DNA from: Bacteroides sp.
GTDB taxonomy: Bacteria > Bacteroidota > Bacteroidia > Bacteroidales > Bacteroidaceae
Assembly: GCA_022648295.1 (NCBI GenBank)
Contig: JALCME010000019.1
Location: 1-64,000 of the forward strand
Reading direction: 5' to 3'
DNA: 64,000 nucleotides
In this document: positions 9,623-19,250 of the stretch, one piece after another
Numbering within the stretch: the stretch's first letter is position 1
Layout of the letters: each line of letters begins with the position of its first letter
The notes under the pieces: model-generated
What the model was told of the DNA's origin: nothing
Seen by the model: the letters and a program-made list of their open reading frames with translations, nothing else
Database searches by the model: none
Translations under genes and position numbers: made by a program

Positions 9623-10780
9623 ATGAATATTTTAATAGTATCCAAGTGTCCTACACATCCTACAACAGCAGGTAATAGAATGCTAATTCTTTCGTATGCA
9701 GAACTCTTGAAACGTCAAGGACACGATATTCATTTTTTGTTTGTCTCTTCAAGACCTCTATCTAAAATAAACGCAGCAAATGCTATAGAGTCACGTGAAA
9801 AAACGAGAAGCTATTGGAAAGATAGATTTCATGAATATAAATTAACTACTATAGAGAATATTCTCTATACACTAAGATATCAATATCGTAGACGATTTTG
9901 TAAATATTGGGGTGTAGATGACGAATACCCATCAGGGCTTGGAAAATTTACCGAGCGCTTACAACAGCAACAACATTTTGATGCCTGTATCGTTAATTAC
10001 ATTTACCTTTCAAAATTACTAAAATATATTACCATTCCAAAGGTTGCAATCTTCACACATGACTATTATACATTCAAGGATGTTTTGACCGATACACCCC
10101 ATTGCGATAAAGCATTGATGCCTAATGAGGAAGCTAAAGGATTAAAGCGTGCCAAGTATATTTTTGCAATGCAAGAAGACGAAGCAACTATTTTTCACGC
10201 TTTATCTCCTAAAAGCAAGATTTATATCAACTACAGCTATTATAATTACGTATCCCAACCTATTGCAAAAAATCATAACATAGTTTTTTTATCTGGCTCC
10301 AATAATTATAATATCAATGGGCTGCAATGGTTCATTGAAAATATTTGGCATACAGTAATAGATAAAGTTCCAGATGCAAAACTCCTTATCGGCGGAGCCA
10401 TCTGTAAAGCAATAACTAATGCCTCCAATCAGCCTGGCATAGAATTGCAAGGTCTTATAAATGACATATCAGCTTTCTATGCGCAAGGAAATATTGCTAT
10501 TAATCCAACCTATCAAGGTACTGGATTGAAAATTAAAACTTTTGAAGCTATTTCAATGAGTAAGGTTACGATAGTTCACCCGCATAGTACCATAGGCATT
10601 TACAAGAAAGATTCAGCCCCTTTGCTTTCATCAGCCAATCCAGAAGATTGGGTAAGTTTTATACTGAAAATATGGAAAAATCCTATATATATAGAAAAAA
10701 TCAAAAAAGAAGATGAACACTACATCGCTGAAATGAATACTTTTATTGAAAGTCAGTACCGCGCATTTCTCCAAGATTAA
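9623..10780 (+). CDS. Glycosyltransferase (GT-B, GT4-like)
   Basis: MNILIVSKCPTHPTTAGNRMLILSYAELLKRQGHDIHFLFVS...INPTYQGTGLKIKTFEAISMSKVTIVHP. Confidence 0.8.
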   Translation: MNILIVSKCPTHPTTAGNRMLILSYAELLKRQGHDIHFLFVSSRPLSKINAANAIESREKTRSYWKDRFHEYKLTTIENILYTLRYQYRRRFCKYWGVDDEYPSGLGKFTERLQQQQHFDACIVNYIYLSKLLKYITIPKVAIFTHDYYTFKDVLTDTPHCDKALMPNEEAKGLKRAKYIFAMQEDEATIFHALSPKSKIYINYSYYNYVSQPIAKNHNIVFLSGSNNYNINGLQWFIENIWHTVIDKVPDAKLLIGGAICKAITNASNQPGIELQGLINDISAFYAQGNIAINPTYQGTGLKIKTFEAISMSKVTIVHPHSTIGIYKKDSAPLLSSANPEDWVSFILKIWKNPIYIEKIKKEDEHYIAEMNTFIESQYRAFLQD

Positions 10781-11004
10781 TGTACTTTAAAATTCACAAA
10801 TGATAGCAAATTGACTTTAATAAATAAATATTCACTTTTCTATTTTTAGCTCTTTTTAAACTGTGAATATGACGATACTTAAAAGCAAAGAAATTGGTAA
10901 AAACAAAAATATGAATTGGATAGTTGTTATTTTTAAGTAGCGTTTATTATTCGAGAAAAAATAACTAACTACACATCATTAGTAATATTTTTCATAGACA
11001 AAAT

Positions 11005-12108
11005 ATGGATAAAATAACATGGATTACAGCAAACTGTTTTTTAGATGTTGATATACCAATCATAACTGAAATATCAAAATATTATAATATTGATTGGTAT
11101 ATATACATTCAAAAAGAAAATGAGATAAATTATCTACCTCTTATAAATAAGGTATCTAGAACAAACCTTACTAAGCAAATAATATATCTAAAAAACAGAA
11201 TAAGAAATCCCTTTTTACTTTACGAATATATCAATAGTATATATAAAATTAAAAAATCAAAGGCTAATATTTATTATATAGATTTAACAGGGGCACCTTA
11301 TTTTCTTCCATTATTTAAATTCATTATTGGAGATAAAAAAACAACAATTGCGATTCACAATATATCTACCCCCAAAGGTGCAATAAATAGTAGACTAGCA
11401 AATATATATACAAATTACTGCATCAAAGCATTTAAAAATATTCATGTATTTTCAAATAGCCAAAAGAGAATTTTAGAAAAAAAACAGAAAAACAAAAATA
11501 TTCTATTGGCTCCTTTAGCTTTAAAAGATTTTGGGAAAATTAGTATTAGCAATAAAGAGTCCATCGAAAAAAAAATAGAGTTTTTAAGTTTTGGATATAT
11601 ACGAACCTATAAGCGTATAGACGTTCTAATCGAAGCTGCCCAATTAGCCTATGAAGCAACAAAAATACCATTTTTAGTAAAGATTGCAGGTAGTTGTAAT
11701 GATTGGGATATATACCAAAAAAAAATAAAATATAATTTTTTGTTTGAGCTAAAAATTACAAGTATCCCTAATGAAGAAATTGCAGAAATATTTTCAACGG
11801 CAAATTACTTTGTGTTGCCATATCAAGATATAGCCCAAAGTGGAGCAATAACAGTTGCATTAAATTATAATGTTCCCGTTATAGCATCTAACTTAGAAGC
11901 ATTTAGAGAAATTATAAAAGATAAAGATACCGGATTTCTTTTCAAGGCAGCATCAATCAAAGACCTAAAAGAAATAATAATATATATATTAAAAAATCAC
12001 AAGGAAATTTATCCTCAATTAAAATTAAGACAAAAGATATACGTAGAGGAACATTATTCGAACCAAGTTATCGCTCAAAAATACTTAAACTTTTTCAACC
12101 AATTATAA
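11005..12108 (+). CDS. Glycosyltransferase family 4-like
   Basis: C-terminal FLSFGYIRTYKRIDVLIEAAQLAYEAT...STANYFVLPYQDIAQSGAITVALNYNVPVIASNLEAFREIIKDKDTGFLF. Confidence 0.85.
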   Translation: MDKITWITANCFLDVDIPIITEISKYYNIDWYIYIQKENEINYLPLINKVSRTNLTKQIIYLKNRIRNPFLLYEYINSIYKIKKSKANIYYIDLTGAPYFLPLFKFIIGDKKTTIAIHNISTPKGAINSRLANIYTNYCIKAFKNIHVFSNSQKRILEKKQKNKNILLAPLALKDFGKISISNKESIEKKIEFLSFGYIRTYKRIDVLIEAAQLAYEATKIPFLVKIAGSCNDWDIYQKKIKYNFLFELKITSIPNEEIAEIFSTANYFVLPYQDIAQSGAITVALNYNVPVIASNLEAFREIIKDKDTGFLFKAASIKDLKEIIIYILKNHKEIYPQLKLRQKIYVEEHYSNQVIAQKYLNFFNQL

Positions 12109-12109
12109 A

Positions 12110-13339
12110 ATGAATATTCAAAAAGTTATAAAAAAAGATCTTTGCTTAGGTTGTGGTATATGTTTATATGATTCTAACATCAATAAGATGGAGTATTCAT
12201 CGTCAAAAGGAATGTACATTCCTAAATTAGATCATAATAAGGATTATACACTGGCAAACGCGATATGTCCTGGAAAAGGCTACAATATTTACAAGAATGC
12301 GAAAGAATTATACAATAATAATTATACGATAGATCTAGGTTTTGTTGATTCTAAATATATAGCACATTCTAATATAGAGGAGGTGTTAAAAAATGCCTCT
12401 TCTGGAGGAATTATGTCACAAATACTGTTATATCTTCTTGAAGAAAAAATTGTAGATAAAGTAGCTGTAACAAAATTTATTTATACAACTAATGGGCCTA
12501 AAACTAAGACAATTATAACTAGCGATATTAAAGAAATTCTGAATAGCCAAGGCTCAAAATATTGCCCAGTAGATATATCATCTTTTATTAATGACTTAAA
12601 AAATTTCAAAGGGACACTTGCATATATTGGCACACCATGTCAAATTGCAGGGATAAGAAATATTCAAAAATTAGATTCACTATTTAAAGAAAAGATCAAG
12701 CTTACAATTGCTAATTTCTGCGGAGGATTCAAGAATTACAACAATATAAAAAAAATAGCAAAACATCATAATATAAGTTTTAAAAACATTACATATTTTC
12801 AATTTAGAGGGGGAGGACAGCCTGGCTCATTAAAAATGATAGATAAGCGTAATTATGTATTTCAGACGCCATATCCGAAGTACACATCTTTTACAGGGTA
12901 TTCAAAAATATTACGTTGCCATTTATGCATTGATGCAACTGGAGAACTAGCAGATATAGCTTGTGGAGACGCATGGTTAGATAAATGTTTAAATGATGAA
13001 AAAGCATGGTCTATCATCATTTGCAGGAGTAAAAATGCGACACAGATAATTCAAAACATGAAAGAGAAAAAAGTAATCACAACTGATTATATATCATATA
13101 AAGATATCTGTCATTCCCAAAGGATAAATTTAAAATCAAAAAAATATAGATATCTCTCAAGAAATAAATTATATCATTTTTTAGGATATACATTGCCAAT
13201 ATTTGACGGTGGATACCAACAATGTCATTATCCTAATAAAATTGAATTAAAAATATATATAACACATAAAATTAAAGAACTAATAGAAAAGATGGACTTA
13301 TATAAATATTGCAGAATACTAATGCGCAAAAAATATTAA
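12110..13339 (+). CDS. Coenzyme F420 hydrogenase/dehydrogenase beta-subunit (FrhB)-like protein
   Basis: KDLCLGCGICLYDS...SSGGIMSQILLYLLEEKIVDKVAVTKFI...QGSKYCPVDISSFI...YIGTPCQIAGIRNIQKL...TIANFCGG...CHLCIDATGELADIACGDAWL. Confidence 0.88.
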   Translation: MNIQKVIKKDLCLGCGICLYDSNINKMEYSSSKGMYIPKLDHNKDYTLANAICPGKGYNIYKNAKELYNNNYTIDLGFVDSKYIAHSNIEEVLKNASSGGIMSQILLYLLEEKIVDKVAVTKFIYTTNGPKTKTIITSDIKEILNSQGSKYCPVDISSFINDLKNFKGTLAYIGTPCQIAGIRNIQKLDSLFKEKIKLTIANFCGGFKNYNNIKKIAKHHNISFKNITYFQFRGGGQPGSLKMIDKRNYVFQTPYPKYTSFTGYSKILRCHLCIDATGELADIACGDAWLDKCLNDEKAWSIIICRSKNATQIIQNMKEKKVITTDYISYKDICHSQRINLKSKKYRYLSRNKLYHFLGYTLPIFDGGYQQCHYPNKIELKIYITHKIKELIEKMDLYKYCRILMRKKY

Positions 13340-13473
13340 CAAAAGAAGCAATCATTTAGGAAGGATGTATTGTATTAAAATTCATATGGATTTATCTGTA
13401 ACCATCCACATCTCCGCCTTGAGTAATGCACTTGATATCTTATTTTTGTTCCCTAAACATAAAACCAGAAAAA

Positions 13474-14775
13474 ATGGGAACAATAAACAAAGTAGATTAT
13501 GCAGCCGTTTATCGTCAGTTTGCCACTTATGGCAATGGTCGTTCACTAAAGCAATTTTGTACGGATGAAGATTTTGATTACAGCCGTCTTCGGCGTTATG
13601 CCACTAAAAGCTTTTGGAATCAACAAATGAATCAACCCAACTCTCGATTGCAATCAGAATCATTGATTCCTTTGAAAGTGGATTTCCGGGAAAGCCTATC
13701 GGAAGAAAAAGTCGAATCCCCGTCCACGAAGGAATCCATACTGATAAGTGATATAAACGTTCATTTATCCAACGGTCTGGAGTTACGTCTTCACGAAGGA
13801 AATATGGATGCCCTGATGGAGGTTTTACATAAAATATTAGCCTGATTATGAATACTGAGGTACAATTGCAATTGGCCAATATCCGTATAGCCCAATTATT
13901 AGATGAGTTATCGGAGCTCAGGAAGCATTCCGGTGCTTCCCATGAGACTGAATTGCGTGAGCAGTATTCCCGTGAGCGTGAGAGTGATCGTGCCTTCTAT
14001 CGTGATCAGTTGGCTTGTATGGAAGAGCGGCATAAACAGGAACTTGAAGCACTGAAAGAAAGTTATAAAGAATCCAATGCTCAATTGAAGAGACAACTGC
14101 AAAGTATGAGCGCACAGATCTCCACTCTTCAGAACAGCCTGAATGCAAGTTCGTTATCGGAAGCGGAATTGAAAGCTTTGGATCGTTGTCATCGTAGTCA
14201 GCGCTTTAAACGAAGTTCCGAACAGACGAGGCTACTGAAAAACAGGAAGGAAGTCTCCCGTTCGCAAGAGAAGGATGATTTTGACGGTGACGGTTCATCT
14301 CAATCTGCCCAGGATGTACCGGATCAGCACAATGCCTCACCTTCAAAAAACAATAATAGTGGAAAAGTAGAAAATATCGTCCATAAGATAATCGCTTACT
14401 TCCGTAGTAAGATGGCAGAGGTCTGGGAAAAAGAAATCCGGAAAGCTGATTACTGGATGATGGATGAAACACCCGGATGGTAGGTTGTATAAAGGAAGGA
14501 ACGAAGTCCTATCTTAACCGCTACTTCTCTGGGGAATCAGGGCAAAGGCCATGAAACGAATCTGGTTCTCCAGACACATCAAGATGAATTTAAAGAATTG
14601 CCTGAATATAGGCAGCGAAAGATCGGCAGTGGACACGGCTTTTATGTACTCCCTTGTTGAAAGCTGCCGTGCAAACAACATCTCTCCCGTACGATATATC
14701 CGTTTTCTTGTGGATAAATTATCGGATAAAACCGTGGATAGAACTACACTTTTGCCCTGTTATTGCGCCCTATAA
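13474..14775 (+). mobile_element. Remnant of a second, different IS66-family element (tnpA, truncated tnpC, tnpC C-terminal fragment; tnpB missing)
   Basis: 13474-13845 TnpA-like (MGTINKVDYAAVYRQFATYGNGRSLKQFCTDEDFDYSRLRRYA); 13848-14483 TnpC N-part ending ...YWMMDETPGW; 14551-14775 C-terminal tail (SLVESCRANNISPVRYIRFLVDKLSDKTVDRTTLLPCYCAL). Ends not resolved. Confidence 0.75.
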
Positions 14776-14892
14776 AGTTAAACTTATTTTTTAACAATAG
14801 ATAATTTGAATCATAAACCATTGATTTCTAACAGAATTTTAGCAATAGGCGGAAATGTGGATAGTTACTGGCAGTCACACAGGTGCGGAAAC

Positions 14893-15136
14893 ATCCGCCA
14901 TCTATCATACCTTTATCGAAACCTGCAAGATGAATGGCATCTCTTCATTGGAATACTTTAAAAAGTTATTCCGTGAGATTTTAACAGGCCGTAACGATTA
15001 TGCCAATCTTTTACCGGTCACAACCGGAATCAAATAAAAATTATTATTAAAAAATCAGTCCTACTTGGGGTAAATAAAGGCAAAGAGCTACCTAAAAACG
15101 GCTTGATGCACATATACGCCTTTTTGGGACGCTTAC
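14893..15136 (+). repeat. Direct repeat copy 2 (solo IS66 3' tail with right inverted repeat)
   Basis: Near-identical to 6785-7028; right IR CGCCTTTTTGGGACGCTTAC at 15117-15136. Confidence 0.85.
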
Positions 15137-15198
15137 AAAAATGACTTTATATCTCTAATAGCATCTTTTAGGAATACTTAAATTACGTAGATTCAAAA

Positions 15199-16368
15199 AT
15201 GAAAAGAATAGGAATATTAACATATTTTACAGATATACCATACTTTAATGATATCAATCCAGGTATGAATTTGCAGGCTTATGGCGTATATCAAATGTTA
15301 AAAGACCAATACCCTAATGATCAAATAGAATTCATCCGATACCATTCATGGTGGGCTTTTTGGCGCATATATATATCAAATATTACACTAGCATCCTTTA
15401 TTAAAGATTGTAAGCAATTCTATAAATACAAAAAATTTGCTCAATATTTTCCTCGTTCACAAAAAGCTTTAATTTGTTTAGACTATGAGAAATCATCTAA
15501 ATTTATAAATAATCTTAATTATGATGTAATCTATGTGGGCAGCGATACACTTTTAGAGTTAATACGTGCTCCTAAGAACGAAATAACCGCATATTGGTTA
15601 TCCCCGATTATCAAAGCAAAAAAGTTTATGATAGCCGCGTCGGCCCGTGATACATCTTATGATAAGTTAACACAACAGCAACGCGCTCGCATGAAGTTAT
15701 CTATTAATTCTTTTCTAGCAATGGGTGTCCGAGATCAAGCCACTTATGAACTAATAAACAACTTTCTGAAAGAAAACGATGAGAGATTAGAAATGGTTCC
15801 AGATCCAACATTTTATTATAATATAAACTATAGAGATGCCGATCTATACGCTCAAGAAAATGGGCTAGCCGGTTGTAAAAAACCGATTGTATGTTTTCAC
15901 CTGTTAAAGACCAACCAATGGGCAGATAAGTTGGCAGAGATATATCATAAACAAGGCTATCTAATTGCATCTTTACGACCTTATAAATATGCAGATTTTC
16001 TCTTAAAAGATTTATCCCCAACAGAGTTCGCTGGAATTTTTAAATACTTTAAGATAACTATTACACATCGCTTCCATGATACAGTATTTTGCATCAAGAA
16101 CATATCACCCGTTTTGATTTATCTCCCTTCTGCATCCTATAAAAATTTAGAAGGAAACTCTAAACAATCGTCCATAATGGAATCTTTTGATCTTAAAGGA
16201 ACTAATTATATTGATAATATCAATATGCTTACAGCTGAAGAAATTAAAGAAAAAGCAGACATTGCATACATCGCTTTTAACAAGAAAAAAGATAATATAA
16301 AAGAACTATTACTTCTTTATAAGAAACAATTAAAAGAATATATCAATAAAACTGCTGAAATATTATGA
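15199..16368 (+). CDS. Polysaccharide pyruvyl transferase family protein (second)
   Basis: MKRIGILTYFTDIPYFNDINPGMNLQAYGVYQML...YVGSDTLLELIRAPKNEITAYWLSPI...GVRDQATYELI...VPDPTFYYN...HRFHDTVFCIKNISPVLIY. Confidence 0.85.
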   Translation: MKRIGILTYFTDIPYFNDINPGMNLQAYGVYQMLKDQYPNDQIEFIRYHSWWAFWRIYISNITLASFIKDCKQFYKYKKFAQYFPRSQKALICLDYEKSSKFINNLNYDVIYVGSDTLLELIRAPKNEITAYWLSPIIKAKKFMIAASARDTSYDKLTQQQRARMKLSINSFLAMGVRDQATYELINNFLKENDERLEMVPDPTFYYNINYRDADLYAQENGLAGCKKPIVCFHLLKTNQWADKLAEIYHKQGYLIASLRPYKYADFLLKDLSPTEFAGIFKYFKITITHRFHDTVFCIKNISPVLIYLPSASYKNLEGNSKQSSIMESFDLKGTNYIDNINMLTAEEIKEKADIAYIAFNKKKDNIKELLLLYKKQLKEYINKTAEIL

Positions 16369-17474
16369 AAAAAACAAAAGTTTGTTTTCTTGTGTCATCC
16401 TTATGTAACGAAGGACCCACCAATGTAATGTATAATATTATAAAATATATAGACTATAATACATTTGATATATCAATCGTTACATTTATACCAGAGAAAC
16501 AAAACTCAAGAATAAAAGATTTTGAGTCATTGCCTATCAAAATAATTCAGCTATCTCCCAACAAATGCATCAATTTTCTGAAACTTTATCTGCGCCTAAA
16601 AAAAACAGTGAAAGAACTGGAACCAGAAATGTTTCACGCACATTGCCCTCGATCCTTATATCTAATGTCTTTTTTAGGGAAAAAGTATAAGAAAATCTAT
16701 ACCATACACAATTATCCAAATGAATTACAAAAAATACTTTATGGAAAAGCAAAGGGAAGCATAATAATTAAACTAAATAACTTCTTTACAAACAGGATTG
16801 ACATCCCCATATGTTGTGCTCCTAATATTCAAGAAAAGTATCTACATGAGAAAGGGTGGCATTTTCTTTGCATACACAATGGCACATCTATGCCAATATG
16901 GAATAGAGATCAGAAACGAAGAGCAAATATTCGTAAAAAATTAGAAATGAAAGAAAACATAAAATATTTTATATTCATCGGCCGTTTTTCGCCAGAAAAA
17001 AATCCAGATCTATTAGTTTATACATTTAAAGAGTTAGCTAATATGAATATAGGCCTTATAATGCTAGGTAATGGTCCTTTATGGAGTACTCTAAAGAGAG
17101 AAGAAACAGAAAATATAATAATTCCTGGTTTTCAGACTAACATTTATGATTATATAGTGGCTTCAGACTATTACATTTCTGCATCAGATACCGAAGGTTT
17201 GGCAAATACACTGCTAGAGAGTATGAGTGTTGGATTACCAATGTTACTTTCTAACATACCTTCTCACCAAGCTATAATGGCAGAATTCAAAACTAATGTA
17301 GGATATCTCTACAATCAACATAATAAAGACGAATTAAAAGAAAAGATCATAAAAGCCACACAAATTAACAAAGAAGAAGCAACAACAGAAATTCAATATA
17401 TATTTTCTCATAAATATACTGCTAAAATTATGTCTTCGAAATATCAGGACGTATACAAAAGTTTTAAAAATTAA
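16365..17474 (+). CDS. Glycosyltransferase family 4
   Basis: VCFLVSSLCNEGPTNVMYNIIKYID...FIFIGRFSPEKNPDLLVYTFKELANMNIGLIMLGNGPL...ISASDTEGLANTLLESMSVGLPMLLSNIPSHQAIM; overlaps preceding stop (ATGA). Confidence 0.92.
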   Translation: MKKTKVCFLVSSLCNEGPTNVMYNIIKYIDYNTFDISIVTFIPEKQNSRIKDFESLPIKIIQLSPNKCINFLKLYLRLKKTVKELEPEMFHAHCPRSLYLMSFLGKKYKKIYTIHNYPNELQKILYGKAKGSIIIKLNNFFTNRIDIPICCAPNIQEKYLHEKGWHFLCIHNGTSMPIWNRDQKRRANIRKKLEMKENIKYFIFIGRFSPEKNPDLLVYTFKELANMNIGLIMLGNGPLWSTLKREETENIIIPGFQTNIYDYIVASDYYISASDTEGLANTLLESMSVGLPMLLSNIPSHQAIMAEFKTNVGYLYNQHNKDELKEKIIKATQINKEEATTEIQYIFSHKYTAKIMSSKYQDVYKSFKN

Positions 17475-17485
17475 AGTCAAATTGA

Positions 17486-18454
17486 ATGAAAATGAAAATT
17501 CTAATAACAGGTGGTAATGGCTTCATTGGAACAAATTTGATCAACCATTTAATGAATAACAAAGAAATAGAAATACTAAATATTGATTTTAAAGAACCTA
17601 AAATTTCTGAACATAGAAATATATGGAGACAAATTGACATTAGAGAAAAGGGGCCCCTTTTGAAATCAGTAATCAATTTTAAACCAGATTATGTTATACA
17701 TTTGGCTGCAAAAACAGACTTGAATGGAAATGCATTAAAAGACTATAACGCAAACATACAAGGAGTATCCAATTTATTGGACGCCTTAGCACAAGTGAGT
17801 AATTTAAAAAGAGTGATTTTTACTTCCTCTATGTATGTATGTAAGCCTGGATATCATCCAAGAGACTTTGAAGATTATGCACCCCACACCTTATATGGAG
17901 AAAGTAAAGTAGAGACAGAAAAAAGAATAAAAGAAAGGGATCCACAATATATATGGTCAATAATTAGGCCTACTTCGATTTGGGGTCCTTGGTTTGGCGA
18001 ACCATATGACAAATTCTTCAAGATAGTTCTATCTCACTCTTATTTTCATTTAGGGAAACGGGCATGTAAAAAAACTTACGGATACATAGAGAATACCATT
18101 TATCAGATATTATCAATTTTAAATGCACCAGAAAAGAAAATAAATAAAAAAGTCTTCTATTTAGGTGATTATAAACCATATGATATAACAGAATGGGCTA
18201 ATGAGATTGCTAAGTATGTAAATATAAAAATACCAACTATCCCATATTTTCTATTTGTCTTAGCAGGATGGTTGGGAGATGGATTAAAAAAAATTGGTAT
18301 AACTTTTCCTATGACTAGTTTTCGGCTTAAAAATATGACAACAGATAATATTCAAGACTTAACCCCCATTGAAGAAATAGCCCCTAATCTCCCAATATCC
18401 AGATTAGAAGGAACGCATCTTACTATAGACTGGATACAAAACACGAAAAAATAA
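17486..18454 (+). CDS. NAD-dependent epimerase/dehydratase (extended SDR)
   Basis: MKILITGGNGFIGTNLINHL Rossmann motif; LYGESKVETEK (YxxxK). Confidence 0.9.
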   Translation: MKMKILITGGNGFIGTNLINHLMNNKEIEILNIDFKEPKISEHRNIWRQIDIREKGPLLKSVINFKPDYVIHLAAKTDLNGNALKDYNANIQGVSNLLDALAQVSNLKRVIFTSSMYVCKPGYHPRDFEDYAPHTLYGESKVETEKRIKERDPQYIWSIIRPTSIWGPWFGEPYDKFFKIVLSHSYFHLGKRACKKTYGYIENTIYQILSILNAPEKKINKKVFYLGDYKPYDITEWANEIAKYVNIKIPTIPYFLFVLAGWLGDGLKKIGITFPMTSFRLKNMTTDNIQDLTPIEEIAPNLPISRLEGTHLTIDWIQNTKK

Positions 18455-18465
18455 TTTATTCTCTT

Positions 18466-19239
18466 ATGAAAGTTTCTATTATTACTTCATGCTATAACAG
18501 AGAGGCTACAATTCGTAACGCTATAGAAAGTGTTTTAGCACAAGATTATCCTGATATAGAATATATTATAGTGGACGGAGCATCGAAAGATCATTCAATG
18601 GAAATAGTCAATGAATATCGTAATCGTATCTCAAAAATTATCAGCGAACCAGATCATGGTATGTATGAAGCGATAAACAAAGGAATCCGCATAGCAACAG
18701 GTGACATAATAGGCCTAGTACATTCAGACGACATGCTTTATGAAAAAAAGACAATATCACATGTAGTGGCTGAAATGGAACGCACTGCCGCTGATTTTTT
18801 ATATGGTAATGGAATATTCGTATCTTCACAGGATACTACTCAGATAATTAGGAACTGGCGAGGAGGTCATTATTCAAAAAGAAAAATTCAAAATGGATGG
18901 CTTCCATTACATCCAACGTGTTATATTAAAAAGAAATTTTTAATGAAATGGGGATTATACGATGAATCTTTTAAGATTGCCGCAGATACAGATTTATTAG
19001 TGAAGTTACTGTATAAAGAAAATTTAAGAGTTAGTTATTTGAAAGAATATATTGTACGTATGCGTATGGGTGGACTTTCTACTGACAGAAAAAAAATGAA
19101 AGAAAAATGGAATGAAGATATAAGGTTATATCGTAACCATGGCTTTAATCCTTATTGGGCATTAAGTTTGAAGATTGTGAGCAAAATTCCACAATTTATT
19201 CAAGCAAAGTTTATGAATAAGAAAAGACAATATTCTTAA
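18466..19239 (+). CDS. Glycosyltransferase family 2
   Basis: MKVSIITSCYNREATIRNAIESVLAQDYPDIEYIIVDGASKDHSMEIVNEY...DADxD-like GLVHSDDMLYE. Confidence 0.95.
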   Translation: MKVSIITSCYNREATIRNAIESVLAQDYPDIEYIIVDGASKDHSMEIVNEYRNRISKIISEPDHGMYEAINKGIRIATGDIIGLVHSDDMLYEKKTISHVVAEMERTAADFLYGNGIFVSSQDTTQIIRNWRGGHYSKRKIQNGWLPLHPTCYIKKKFLMKWGLYDESFKIAADTDLLVKLLYKENLRVSYLKEYIVRMRMGGLSTDRKKMKEKWNEDIRLYRNHGFNPYWALSLKIVSKIPQFIQAKFMNKKRQYS

Positions 19240-19250
19240 CTACACGATGC

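Noticed and set aside
10781-11004. Intergenic gap between two glycosyltransferases as a decayed gene or ncRNA
   Set aside because: AT-rich with only a weak ATATTCAC/GTGAATAT inverted repeat; no supporting motif.
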